A DNA stretch of 64,000 nucleotides from Pseudomonas berkeleyensis. GTDB taxonomy: Bacteria; Pseudomonadota; Gammaproteobacteria; Pseudomonadales; Pseudomonadaceae. The translations under genes were made by a program, and so were the position numbers. Where the stretch lies: contig NZ_CP059139.1 in assembly GCF_014109765.1 (NCBI RefSeq), positions 3,600,001-3,664,000 on the forward strand. The letters run 5' to 3'. Numbering within the stretch: the stretch's first letter is position 1; each line of letters starts with the position of its first letter. The notes below the pieces were generated by a model. It saw only the letters and a program-made list of their open reading frames with translations, made no database searches and was not told the origin of the DNA. Below are positions 8,795 to 17,553 of the stretch, one piece after another.

Positions 8795-9154
8795 ATGTCC
8801 AACGGGCCATCGCCACGGCGCCTGGGGGCAGCCCTGCTGGGCTTGCTCCAGGGCCATGTGGCGCTGCTGGCCCACGAACTCGAAGACCAGCGCAACCAGG
8901 CATTGCGAGCCCTGCTTCTGGGCGGGCTGTGCCTGGCTTTCGCCCTGCTCCTGCTGATCGGCCTGTCCGCCCTGTTGTTGATCGTCTACTGGGAAACCCA
9001 TCGCCTGGCGGTGGCCACAGGCCTGTGCCTGTTCTATGGCTTCGGCCTGCTGGGTTGTGGCACCTGGTTACTCCTCAGCCTGCGCAACGCGGCGGCCCCT
9101 TTCAGCGCCAGCCTCGAAGAACTGCAACGCGACCGCGAGCAACTGCTGCCATGA
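8795..9154 (+). CDS. phage holin family protein (YqjE-like)
   Basis: A 119-residue protein with two strong membrane segments (ALLLGGLCLAFALLLLIGL and VATGLCLFYGFGLLGCGTW) and charged ends; matches the Actinobacteria-type holin superfamily/YqjE annotation. Holin here is a family label only: nothing in the window suggests a prophage. It follows the YqjD-like gene by 8 bp and overlaps the following gene by four bases (ATGA), so the three are one operon. An open frame extends upstream into the previous gene, but the ATG at 8795 is the natural start. Confidence 0.78.
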   Translation: MSNGPSPRRLGAALLGLLQGHVALLAHELEDQRNQALRALLLGGLCLAFALLLLIGLSALLLIVYWETHRLAVATGLCLFYGFGLLGCGTWLLLSLRNAAAPFSASLEELQRDREQLLP

Positions 9155-9453
9155 CGACTCCCACCCTGCCCCCAGGCGCCTCACGCCGCGAATTGCGCAA
9201 GGCCGTGCTGCGCATGCGCCTGGAAATGCACCGCCAGGAGCTTCGCCACGAAGTGCTGCAGATCACCCAGCCACTCAAGCAGGTGCGTGACTACGGCCAA
9301 CGCCTGCGCCAGGGCAATGCACCATTTCTGCTCACGGGAGGCGCCCTGGCTTTGGCTGGATTGCTCGGCGGCAAGCGCGGCTGGCGGCGCTGGCTGCGCC
9401 TGGCGCTGATCATCGCGCCACTCCTCCGGCGCCGGCAAAGCGGCATCGACTGA
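9151..9453 (+). CDS. YqjK-like small protein
   Basis: A 100-residue basic protein. The first 60 residues are strongly charged and helical (SRRELRKAVLRMRLEMHRQELRHEV split by hydrophobics), followed by one hydrophobic segment (FLLTGGALALAGLLGG) and a highly basic tail ending in RRRQSGID. The position after YqjD- and YqjE-like genes and the shape suggest the third member of the module. The ATG overlaps the previous stop by four bases. Function unknown. Confidence 0.65.
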   Translation: MTTPTLPPGASRRELRKAVLRMRLEMHRQELRHEVLQITQPLKQVRDYGQRLRQGNAPFLLTGGALALAGLLGGKRGWRRWLRLALIIAPLLRRRQSGID

Positions 9454-9553
9454 ACCCGACATTGGTCTAGACCTGGGCTGGCCGCAATCTTGCTAGATTG
9501 AGCTATCAAACCGCCACGTTGGCGGATCAACCGCTCGCTGCTAAGGATTCCAG

Positions 9554-10717
9554 GTGCTCGACGGACTGCCGTTTGCCGTCTTCCAACCCTTCATCGACAC
9601 CGCGACCGGTCGTATCGCGGGTGTCGAGGCGCTGGCTCGACTGCGCGATGCCAATGGCCAGGCTCACTCGGCCGGGCCGCTTTTCGCCGACCCGAAAACC
9701 CCGCCCGCCGCGCTGCGCCGCCTCGACCGTCAGGTGCGCGAGGATGCACTGAGCCGCTTCCACCAGGCACCGAGCGACTGGTTCCTCAGCCTCAACATCT
9801 CGCCACGCTGGATCAGTCGCCTGCGCCCGGCACAACCGCTACCCAGCCTGATCCAGCTACAACGCAGCGGCATCGACCCGACACGCATCGTTTTCGAAAT
9901 CACCGAACTCGGCGGCGCCAGCCAGCGTCTGCCCGACGTGGTGTCGCGCTACCGCGAAGCCGGCGCACGCATCGCCATCGACGATTTCGGCGCCGGCTAC
10001 TCGCAGCTCGACCGCGTGCTGGCCCTGCAGCCGGACATTCTCAAACTCGACATGCGCCTCTTTCAGGAGGCCGCACGCGGCGGGCCGAGCGGTGAAGTGG
10101 TCAAGGCGCTGGCGCAAATGGCGGAAAAGACCGGCTGCTGGATCATCGCCGAGGGCGTGGAAACCGAAGCCGAGCTGAACTTCGCCCTGGAGTGCGGCGC
10201 TCGCTACGTGCAGGGTTTCCTGTTCGCCAGGCCGGAAGAAGCACTGTTCGCCAGCGATGCCTTCGTCGGACGTTTCGCCCGCCTGCGTGACAGTTACGTG
10301 CAGCAGAAACTCGCCGAGCGCGCGCGCCTGGTCAGCCTGCGTCAGCAACTGGCGGAACTGATGAGCGAACTGAGGCTATGGGCCGAAAGTGGCGCACCGG
10401 CAACCAGCCTGAAAGCTCCGGACAACTACCCCTGGTTGCTGCGCATCTATCAATGCGACCGCCATGGCACCCAGCTCACGCCGAACCTGGAATGGCGCAA
10501 GCAGAGCTGGCAGGCCGACGACCGCTACCTCGGGCACAACTGGTCATGGCGCCCCTACTTCTATCAATTGCTTGCAGAAGGTTGGGAAGAACGCCGCCTG
10601 ACGCTGTCCACCACCTACCGCGACGCCACCAGCAACCAGTACTGCCTGACCGCCGGCCAGTTCATCGACAACGGCCGCCGCCTGCTGCTGGTCGATATCG
10701 ACGCCGCGGGTCTTTAG
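9554..10717 (+). CDS. EAL domain protein with YkuI_C-like C-terminus
   Basis: A 387-residue cytoplasmic protein. Residues about 1-245 form an EAL phosphodiesterase domain, the enzyme type that cleaves c-di-GMP to pGpG: the signature EALARLR, the Asn of LNISP, the Glu of FEITELGG, the DDFGAGYS loop, the Lys of ILKLDM and the Glu of AEGVETEAE are all in place, so it should be active. A helical linker (about 245-295) leads to a Cache/PAS-like module (about 305-387) similar in arrangement to the C-terminal domain of Bacillus YkuI. Start is GTG at 9554, seven bases after AAGGA; no ATG fits as well. It has no membrane segment. The ligand of the C-terminal domain is unknown. Confidence 0.85.
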   Translation: MLDGLPFAVFQPFIDTATGRIAGVEALARLRDANGQAHSAGPLFADPKTPPAALRRLDRQVREDALSRFHQAPSDWFLSLNISPRWISRLRPAQPLPSLIQLQRSGIDPTRIVFEITELGGASQRLPDVVSRYREAGARIAIDDFGAGYSQLDRVLALQPDILKLDMRLFQEAARGGPSGEVVKALAQMAEKTGCWIIAEGVETEAELNFALECGARYVQGFLFARPEEALFASDAFVGRFARLRDSYVQQKLAERARLVSLRQQLAELMSELRLWAESGAPATSLKAPDNYPWLLRIYQCDRHGTQLTPNLEWRKQSWQADDRYLGHNWSWRPYFYQLLAEGWEERRLTLSTTYRDATSNQYCLTAGQFIDNGRRLLLVDIDAAGL

Positions 10718-10789
10718 GCAACCCAGGCTTGCAGGCTGCTGCCCGAACACCCAAGCTAGGGGCCTGGATCAACCCGGCGAGGATCGGCC

Positions 10790-12121
10790 TTGGATTGGCA
10801 CACCCTGCTCACCCGTGAACGTCTCGGCAAACCCGCACCCAGCTCGGCAGAACTGGGGCGCAGTCCCTTCCACAAGGATCACGACCGCATCATCTTCTCT
10901 GGCGCCTTCCGCCGCCTGGGCCGCAAGACCCAGGTGCATCCGGTGTCGAGCAACGACCACATCCACACCCGCCTGACCCATTCGCTGGAAGTCAGCTGCG
11001 TCGGCCGCTCGCTGGCCATGCGCGTCGGTGAGATGCTGCGCGACGACCTGCCGGACTGGTGTACGCCGAGCGATCTGGGCATGGTCGTGCAGTCGGCCTG
11101 CCTGGCCCACGACATCGGCAATCCGCCCTTCGGCCACTCCGGCGAAGACGCCATTCGCTACTGGTTCCAGCAAGCGGCCGGCCGGGGCTGGCTGGACGCG
11201 ATGAGCGATGTCGAGCGCGCCGACTTTCTCAATTTCGAAGGCAATGCCCAGGGCTTTCGCGTGCTCACCCAGTTGGAATATCACCAGTTCGATGGCGGCA
11301 CGCGCCTGACTTACGCCACGCTCGGCACCTATCTGAAATACCCCTGGACAGCCCGCCACGCAGACGCGCAGGGCTACAAGAAGCACAAGTTCGGCTGCTA
11401 CCAGAGCGAACTGCCACTGCTCGAACAGATCGCCGCCAAGCTGGAGCTGCCGCAACTGGAAGCACAGCGTTGGGCGCGTCACCCGCTGGTTTACCTGATG
11501 GAGGCGGCGGACGACATCTGCTACGGCCTGATCGACCTGGAAGACGGCGTGGAGATGGAGCTGCTCGACTACAGCGAAGTGGAAGCGCTGCTACTCGATC
11601 TGGTCGGCGACGACCTGCCGGAAACCTATCGCCAGCTCGGCCCCAAGGATTCACGTCGGCGCAAACTGGCGATCCTGCGCGGCAAGGCCATCGAACACCT
11701 GACCAATGCCGCCGCCGGAGCCTTCGTCGAGCAGCAGCATGACCTGCTTGCCGGCCGCCTGCAGGGCGACCTGGTCGAGCACATGCATGGCGCGGCGAAA
11801 CACTGCGTGCAGAGCGCCAAGTTGCTGGCCCGGGAAAAGATCTTCCACGACAAGCGCAAGACCCTGCATGAGATCGGCGCCTACACCACCCTGGAGATCC
11901 TGCTCAACGCCTTCTGCGGCGCGGTGCTGGAACAACACGGCGGACGTGCGCCGTCATTCAAGCACCGGCGTATTCTCGATTTGCTCAGCTACTACGCTCC
12001 CGAACCGGGCTGGCCACTGTACCGCTCGTTCATGCGCGTGATCGACTTCATCGCCGGCATGACCGACAGCTACGCTACGGAAATGGCAAGGGAGATGACC
12101 GGACGTTCCGTTACCCCATGA
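10790..12121 (+). CDS. dgt: deoxyguanosinetriphosphate triphosphohydrolase
   Basis: A 443-residue HD-superfamily dGTPase that hydrolyses dGTP to deoxyguanosine and triphosphate. Metal ligands: His64 (TRLTHSLEV) and His107-Asp108 ([17 protein letters not shown]), with a further HD-type Asp in [15 protein letters not shown]. Length and the N-terminal [19 protein letters not shown] block are those of family type 1/2 Dgt. The start is a TTG at 10790 with GAGGA six bases before it, giving [13 protein letters not shown]; this is the conserved beginning. The stop overlaps the ATG of the FUSC-like gene by four bases. Confidence 0.92.
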   Translation: MDWHTLLTRERLGKPAPSSAELGRSPFHKDHDRIIFSGAFRRLGRKTQVHPVSSNDHIHTRLTHSLEVSCVGRSLAMRVGEMLRDDLPDWCTPSDLGMVVQSACLAHDIGNPPFGHSGEDAIRYWFQQAAGRGWLDAMSDVERADFLNFEGNAQGFRVLTQLEYHQFDGGTRLTYATLGTYLKYPWTARHADAQGYKKHKFGCYQSELPLLEQIAAKLELPQLEAQRWARHPLVYLMEAADDICYGLIDLEDGVEMELLDYSEVEALLLDLVGDDLPETYRQLGPKDSRRRKLAILRGKAIEHLTNAAAGAFVEQQHDLLAGRLQGDLVEHMHGAAKHCVQSAKLLAREKIFHDKRKTLHEIGAYTTLEILLNAFCGAVLEQHGGRAPSFKHRRILDLLSYYAPEPGWPLYRSFMRVIDFIAGMTDSYATEMAREMTGRSVTP

Positions 12122-13182
12122 AGAACCTGATTCGCAACAGCTTCACCTGGCATGCCGGACCACCGGCCTGGGGCCCGGCGGTGGTCGCCGGGTTAGGCTG
12201 TGCTCTGCCGTTGTTGCTCGGCCTGACCACCGCGCACAGCGGTTTTCTCTGGGCCTCGGCAGGCGCCTTCCAGGCCGCCCAGGCCAACCCGCTGCACCGC
12301 TTTGGCATGCTGCGCATGTTGCTGCTCACCGGTCTCGGCGCCTGCAGCGCAGGCCTCGGTTTCTGGGCCGGCAGTCACCCGCTGATCAGCCTGGGCATCT
12401 TCGCCGCCTTCGGCCTGCTGCTGGCCTGGCTGCAACGCTTCGGTAGCGAGGCCGGCAAGCTGGGCATCGGCCTGTGCATCTGCCTGTGCCTCGGCCAGGG
12501 ACAGTTCGGCATCGGCAACCTGCACAACCCTTATGCGGTGGCCATGCTGTTCATTCTCGGCGGACTCTGGGTGATGCTGCTGGCCTTCGGCCTGCGTGGC
12601 CTCCACGGCCTGCGCATGTGGCCGTACATGCCGCGCTTTCTGGCCATCCTCAAGGTGCTCAAGCGCCACGCCCAGCGCCTGCCACGCCAGCAATGGCGTC
12701 TGCATGCCCTGGCGTGCATGCTGGCCTTCGCCGCATCGGGGCTGATCGTCAACCTGGCCGGATTGTCACGTGGTTACTGGCTGACCCTGACAGTGATCAG
12801 CACCTTGCAACTGGAATTCCAGGGCAGCCTGGTGCGTGCCCTGCAAGCCAGCCTGGCCAGTCTGGCAGCGGCTGGTCTGCTGATCCTCTTCGGTCACAGC
12901 CTGCAAAGCCCGCCGCTGATGGTGATGACCCTGCTGGTGCTGGTGATCCTCAGCCGTGCGCTGCAGGCCAACCACTATGGGCTTTTCGTACTGCAGACCA
13001 CCCTGTGCTTCGTACTGCTGGCCGAGAGCCTGGCACAGGACTGGCACCTGGCCGAAGTGCGCCTGCTCAACGCCCTGATCGGTGTCGCCCTGACCCTGAC
13101 AGTAGCCTTGCTGGTACACGGACTACGCCTGCAACTGAACAAGTCGAACAAGAACGAGGATGGTTCGCAGCAGCCTTTATAA
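12118..13182 (+). CDS. FUSC-like inner-membrane protein
   Basis: A 354-residue protein with two blocks of membrane helices (about residues 15-160 and 195-340) separated by a basic loop ([22 protein letters not shown]). This repeat layout, and the segment [29 protein letters not shown] in the second block, fit the FUSC/YccS/aromatic-acid exporter superfamily, but it lacks the long cytoplasmic domain of full-size members. Export of aromatic or toxic compounds is the family role; substrate unknown. Four-base overlap with dgt shows co-expression, with no obvious functional link. Confidence 0.7.
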   Translation: MKNLIRNSFTWHAGPPAWGPAVVAGLGCALPLLLGLTTAHSGFLWASAGAFQAAQANPLHRFGMLRMLLLTGLGACSAGLGFWAGSHPLISLGIFAAFGLLLAWLQRFGSEAGKLGIGLCICLCLGQGQFGIGNLHNPYAVAMLFILGGLWVMLLAFGLRGLHGLRMWPYMPRFLAILKVLKRHAQRLPRQQWRLHALACMLAFAASGLIVNLAGLSRGYWLTLTVISTLQLEFQGSLVRALQASLASLAAAGLLILFGHSLQSPPLMVMTLLVLVILSRALQANHYGLFVLQTTLCFVLLAESLAQDWHLAEVRLLNALIGVALTLTVALLVHGLRLQLNKSNKNEDGSQQPL

Positions 13183-13252
13183 CGTTTCGGCAGATTCGCT
13201 CACTCTTCACTATGCTGTTGGAGCCTGCAGCGCCAGCAAGGAGTGAAGTGCG

Positions 13253-16204
13253 ATGTCCAACACCGCTGTTCCCCGCCAACGCCGCTTTCCCCTACACGTC
13301 CATATCAGCGTTCTGTTCACCCTGCTCCTGCTGTTTACCGGGGTGATCCTGGGGCTGTTCAACTATCAGCAGACCAGCCGCCTGATCTTTTCCAGCAGCG
13401 AGACGCTGTTCGAACGCATTCAGGTCGATGTGCAGAAGGATCTGGACAGCACCTATCGACCGATCCGTCATCTGCTCAGCCTGCTGGCCCTGAACCCATC
13501 GACCCAGGCCAACAACCTGGAGGATCGCCTGGCCCTGCTGCCATTGTTCGTCCAGGCGCTGCGCGACAATCCGAAGCTGGCCTCGGTCTATCTGGGCTAC
13601 GAGGATGGTGATTTCTTCATGGTGCGCCCGCTGCGTAGCGACATGCTCAAGCAGCGCTTCGATGCCCCCGACAAGGCGGCCTATCAGGTCTGGTCGATCG
13701 ACCGCAGCGCCACCGGCACCGCCAGCGACTACCTGTTCTACGATGGCTCGCTGAATCAGCTGAGCCGCCGCCAGAAGCTCAGCGAACCTTACGATCCACG
13801 TGAGCGCGACTGGTTCAAACGCGCGCGCAGCGATGGTGGGCAGATCACCACGGCGCCCTACCTGTTCTTCTCGACCCAGGAAATCGGCACCACCCTGGCC
13901 AGACGCAGCGGCCTGACCACCGTGCTCGGCGCCGACCTGACCCTAGACGACCTGTCCGCCACGCTGGCCAGCCATCGCGTCACACCCAACAGTGAAGTGG
14001 TACTGGCCGATGCCGACGGCAATGCCGTGGCCTACATCGACAGCAGCCGCCTGCTCAAGGAGGTCGACGGCAAGGTATCGCTGGTCAAGGTGCGCGAACT
14101 CAACCCGGCGCTTGGCGAGCTGCTGGCGGGCGACCTAACCGAGCAGGATCAGGGCGTCGTCGAGCTGGCCAAGCAGCGCTGGGTCATGGCCCACCGACAT
14201 ATTCAGGAAGGTGGCCCGCAAGGCTTGCACCTGGCACTGCTGGTGCCCGAACAGGAGATGCTGGCCGAGGCCTACCGCATTCGCTGGCAAGGCGCGCTGA
14301 TCACCCTGACCACCCTGCTGCTGTGCCTGCCCCTGGGCTGGCTGACCTCGCGCCTGGTGGTCAAACCGCTGCGCAGCCTGGTACAGGAAGCACAGGCCAT
14401 ACGCCGTTTCGACTTCACTCACCCAGCCAGCGGCCGCTCGCCGATTCTGGAGGTCGACCAACTGGCCGTGTCGATGAGCAGCATGAAAGACACGTTGTCG
14501 AGCTTCCTCGATATCGCCGCCAGCCTCTCCGCCGAAACCCACTTCGAAACGCTGCTCAAGCGCGTGATGGACGCCACCGTGTCCATCAGCAGCGCTCAGG
14601 GCGGCCTGCTCTACCTGCTCGACAGCGACACCGGCCGCCTGGAACCGCAGGGGCTGGTGATCGACGGACAGGCTCGCCCGCTCAGCGAGGCCGACCTTCA
14701 CGGTATTCGCCATGACGATCCGCAGTTGCCTGAATGGCTACGCAGGCCCGCGACCGGTGGCACCAGCAGCGCCACCTCCATCGGCTTCGATCAGGCCGGG
14801 ATCTTCCGGCGCCTGTTGGCGATGGTCGATAGCCCACGCCTGCACCTGATCGCGGCCGGCCTGCACAACCGCCAGGGCGATACGGTGGGCGTGCTGGTGC
14901 TGCTGCAACGCGATACCGGCGAGAACAGCGAAAGCATGCTCAGCCCGGAGCGTGTGGCTTTCGTCGATGCGGTGTCCGGCAGCGCCGCGCTGTGTATCGA
15001 AAGCCAACGCCTGCTGGCCAGGCAGAAACAGTTGCTCGACGCCTTCATCCAGTTGATCGCCGGCGCCATCGACGCCAAGAGCCCTTATACCGGCGGCCAC
15101 TGCCAGCGCGTACCGGAAATCACCCTGATGCTGGCCCGCGCCGCTGCCGACAGCGACGCCCCCGAGTTTCGTGACTACAAGCCCAGCGACGAGGAGTGGG
15201 AGGCGCTGCACATCGCCGCCTGGCTGCACGATTGCGGCAAGGTCACCACCCCCGAGTACGTGGTGGACAAGGCAACCAAGCTGGAGACCCTCTACGACCG
15301 CATCCATGAAATACGCATGCGTTTCGAAGTGCTCAAGCGCGATGCCTGGATCGCTTACTGGAAAGGTCGCGCCGAAGGCGGCGACGAAACGGCGCTGGCC
15401 GCCCTGCGCGAGGAACTGCTGGCGACCCTGGATGACGAGTTCGCCTTCATCGCCCGCATCAACCTCGGCGGCGAGGCCATGGCCGATGCCGACCAGGCGC
15501 GCCTTGGACAGATCGCCGAACGGCGCTGGCTGCGTACCCTCGACAATCGGCTAGGAGTCTCCTGGGAGGAAGGCAAACGCCTGGAACAGTCGCCTGCCGC
15601 CAGCCTGCCGGTGGAAGAGCCGTTGCTGGCAGACCGCCCCGAACACCTGATCGAGCGTGCGGCCCAGGAATCGATCACGGCGGACAATCGCTGGGGCTTC
15701 AAACTGGACGTGCCGCAATACAAGTTCAACCGTGGCGAACTGCATAACCTGAGCATCGCCCGCGGCACCCTGACGGCCGAAGAGCGCTACATCATCAACC
15801 ACCACATCGTGCAGACCATCCTGATGCTCGACCGGCTGCCCTTCCCCAAGCACTTGCGCAACGTCTCCGAAATCGCCGGTGGTCATCACGAGAAAATGGA
15901 CGGCACTGGTTATCCCAAGCGCCTGACCCGCGAGCAGATGAGCCTGCCGGCACGCATGATGGCGATTGCCGATATCTTCGAAGCGCTGACCGCGGTGGAT
16001 CGCCCCTACAAGAAGGGCAAGACCTTGTCCGAAGCGCTGAACATCATGGTCGGCATGTGCAAGGGCGCGCACATCGATCCGCAATTGTTCGCCCTGTTCC
16101 TGCGCAGCGGTATTCATCGGCGCTACGCCGAACGCTTCATGAAGGCCGAGCAGATCGACGAGGTGGACGAGCAGGCGCTGCTGGAAAAGGCAGGCATCGC
16201 GTAG
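13253..16204 (+). CDS. membrane sensor: dCache-HAMP-GAF-HD-GYP protein
   Basis: A 983-residue transmembrane signalling protein. Order: first membrane helix (about 20-42), periplasmic double-Cache-like sensor (about 45-335), second helix (about 342-365), HAMP (about 365-420), GAF domain (about 430-590), HD-GYP phosphodiesterase region (about 610-970). The catalytic pieces are HDCGK (His-Asp near 658-659) and HHEKMDGTGYP (near 877-887), plus the final ADIFEALTAVDRPYK. HD-GYP enzymes hydrolyse c-di-GMP. Unusually, about 215 residues separate HD from HHE..GYP instead of roughly 70, owing to an inserted charged helical segment (about 675-830). AAGGAG precedes the ATG. Single-gene transcription unit by position. 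Confidence 0.85.
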   Translation: MSNTAVPRQRRFPLHVHISVLFTLLLLFTGVILGLFNYQQTSRLIFSSSETLFERIQVDVQKDLDSTYRPIRHLLSLLALNPSTQANNLEDRLALLPLFVQALRDNPKLASVYLGYEDGDFFMVRPLRSDMLKQRFDAPDKAAYQVWSIDRSATGTASDYLFYDGSLNQLSRRQKLSEPYDPRERDWFKRARSDGGQITTAPYLFFSTQEIGTTLARRSGLTTVLGADLTLDDLSATLASHRVTPNSEVVLADADGNAVAYIDSSRLLKEVDGKVSLVKVRELNPALGELLAGDLTEQDQGVVELAKQRWVMAHRHIQEGGPQGLHLALLVPEQEMLAEAYRIRWQGALITLTTLLLCLPLGWLTSRLVVKPLRSLVQEAQAIRRFDFTHPASGRSPILEVDQLAVSMSSMKDTLSSFLDIAASLSAETHFETLLKRVMDATVSISSAQGGLLYLLDSDTGRLEPQGLVIDGQARPLSEADLHGIRHDDPQLPEWLRRPATGGTSSATSIGFDQAGIFRRLLAMVDSPRLHLIAAGLHNRQGDTVGVLVLLQRDTGENSESMLSPERVAFVDAVSGSAALCIESQRLLARQKQLLDAFIQLIAGAIDAKSPYTGGHCQRVPEITLMLARAAADSDAPEFRDYKPSDEEWEALHIAAWLHDCGKVTTPEYVVDKATKLETLYDRIHEIRMRFEVLKRDAWIAYWKGRAEGGDETALAALREELLATLDDEFAFIARINLGGEAMADADQARLGQIAERRWLRTLDNRLGVSWEEGKRLEQSPAASLPVEEPLLADRPEHLIERAAQESITADNRWGFKLDVPQYKFNRGELHNLSIARGTLTAEERYIINHHIVQTILMLDRLPFPKHLRNVSEIAGGHHEKMDGTGYPKRLTREQMSLPARMMAIADIFEALTAVDRPYKKGKTLSEALNIMVGMCKGAHIDPQLFALFLRSGIHRRYAERFMKAEQIDEVDEQALLEKAGIA

Positions 16205-16241
16205 AGGCGGAGCGATGCCTGGCATCGCCCGCCACGGCGGC

Positions 16242-17381
16242 TCAGAGGTATTTCAACCAGCGGATGTCACGGCGACGCGCCTTGAGCCGGGCGAACCACT
16301 GCGTCGGCGGGAACAACAACACAGCCAACAGCACCGTGGCGGCCCACACCCAGGGCATCGAATCGAAACCGAAGTAGTGCCCCTGGTTCGCGCCCCAGAT
16401 GGCGAGGGCACTGACGTAGAGCAGCTTCAGCACGTACAGGTGCAGTAGATAGAAGAACATCGGCGCACTGCCGAATACGGCCAGAACCCTTACCATGCGG
16501 CCGTCATTGCGCCGCTCGAAATACGCCAGCAGCAGCAGGCCAAGCCCCAGCGTCAATGCCAGGAACAGCAGCGACGGCGGGTACTTGGTGATGTTGAACA
16601 ATGCCATCAGCATTTGCAGGCCGGTCTCCTCGATTGCCCAGGGCTTCTCGCCATAGCCATTGACCAGGCGCAGCACCACGAACAGTGTCAGCGCGCCGAA
16701 ACCGGCAGTGCGTAAATGCTGCAGGCGTTGCTCAGGCGCGCTCGACCAGCGAAACCACGGGCCGATCACATAGCCCAGCGCGATCACGCCTATCCACGGC
16801 AATACCGGGTACGAGGTACGCAGACGCAGCGTGTCGGAGAACTCGATCCAGCCACGGTCATGCAGCACCGCCCACGGCACGTGCATCGCCGACTCCAGCG
16901 GAAAGTGCAAGCCATCGAGCAGGTTGTGCCCGGTCACCAGCACCAGGCCCAGCACGGCCAGTAGCGCGCGCGGCAGCCATAGCAGCAGAGACAGCGCCAA
17001 CATGCTCAGGCCGATGGCCCAGATCACTTGCAGGTAGATCACCGTGGGCGGGAACTGGAACGTCCAGGCGAAGTTGACCAGGGTGAGCTCCAGTACCACG
17101 AGGAACAGCCCGCGCTTGAACAGAAAGGCACAGGTCGCCGCACGACTCATCTGCTTCTCGCCGTAGAGAAAGGCCGAAAGTCCGGTGAGCAAAATGAATA
17201 CCGGCGCGCACAGGTGCGCCAGGGTGCGACTGAAGAACAACGCAGGTTCCGTAGCCGTTACGTCCATCGGGTCGCCCACCTGCTGATGCAGGTAGAAGGT
17301 TTCGCGAACGTGATCGAGCAACATGAAGAGGATGACCAAGCCGCGCAGGGCATCGATCGAGAGCAGGCGATTGGAGGACAT
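16242..17381 (-). CDS. DUF1624 membrane protein (HGSNAT-like acyltransferase)
   Basis: A 379-residue polytopic membrane protein with about ten hydrophobic segments. The N-terminus RLLSIDALRGLVILFMLLDHVRE is the mark of the DUF1624/heparan-alpha-glucosaminide N-acetyltransferase family, in which a membrane-embedded His uses acetyl-CoA to acetylate sugars across the membrane. The acceptor is unknown here. It is convergent with the HD-GYP gene and divergent from the S8 protease; the 172-bp AT-rich gap to the protease holds both promoters. Confidence 0.78.
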   Translation of the reverse strand: MSSNRLLSIDALRGLVILFMLLDHVRETFYLHQQVGDPMDVTATEPALFFSRTLAHLCAPVFILLTGLSAFLYGEKQMSRAATCAFLFKRGLFLVVLELTLVNFAWTFQFPPTVIYLQVIWAIGLSMLALSLLLWLPRALLAVLGLVLVTGHNLLDGLHFPLESAMHVPWAVLHDRGWIEFSDTLRLRTSYPVLPWIGVIALGYVIGPWFRWSSAPEQRLQHLRTAGFGALTLFVVLRLVNGYGEKPWAIEETGLQMLMALFNITKYPPSLLFLALTLGLGLLLLAYFERRNDGRMVRVLAVFGSAPMFFYLLHLYVLKLLYVSALAIWGANQGHYFGFDSMPWVWAATVLLAVLLFPPTQWFARLKARRRDIRWLKYL

Positions 17382-17553
17382 GAAAGGCTTCGAATTATGG
17401 GCGTGAGAAACGTAATAATATAACCATTTATCGACGAAGCGGTGTGACCGATGCGCACATTCTCACGCGACCGGCACGGCATAACCCATCTGAACGAAGC
17501 GCGGCGGAGAAAGTCGGAAAAAGGCAGAACATTTGCTACGGAGGCTCTGCCCC

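Noticed and set aside
8795..9154. Prophage remnant suggested by the holin-family label
   Set aside because: No phage lysis, structural or integrase genes nearby; the gene belongs to a YqjD-YqjE-YqjK-like operon.
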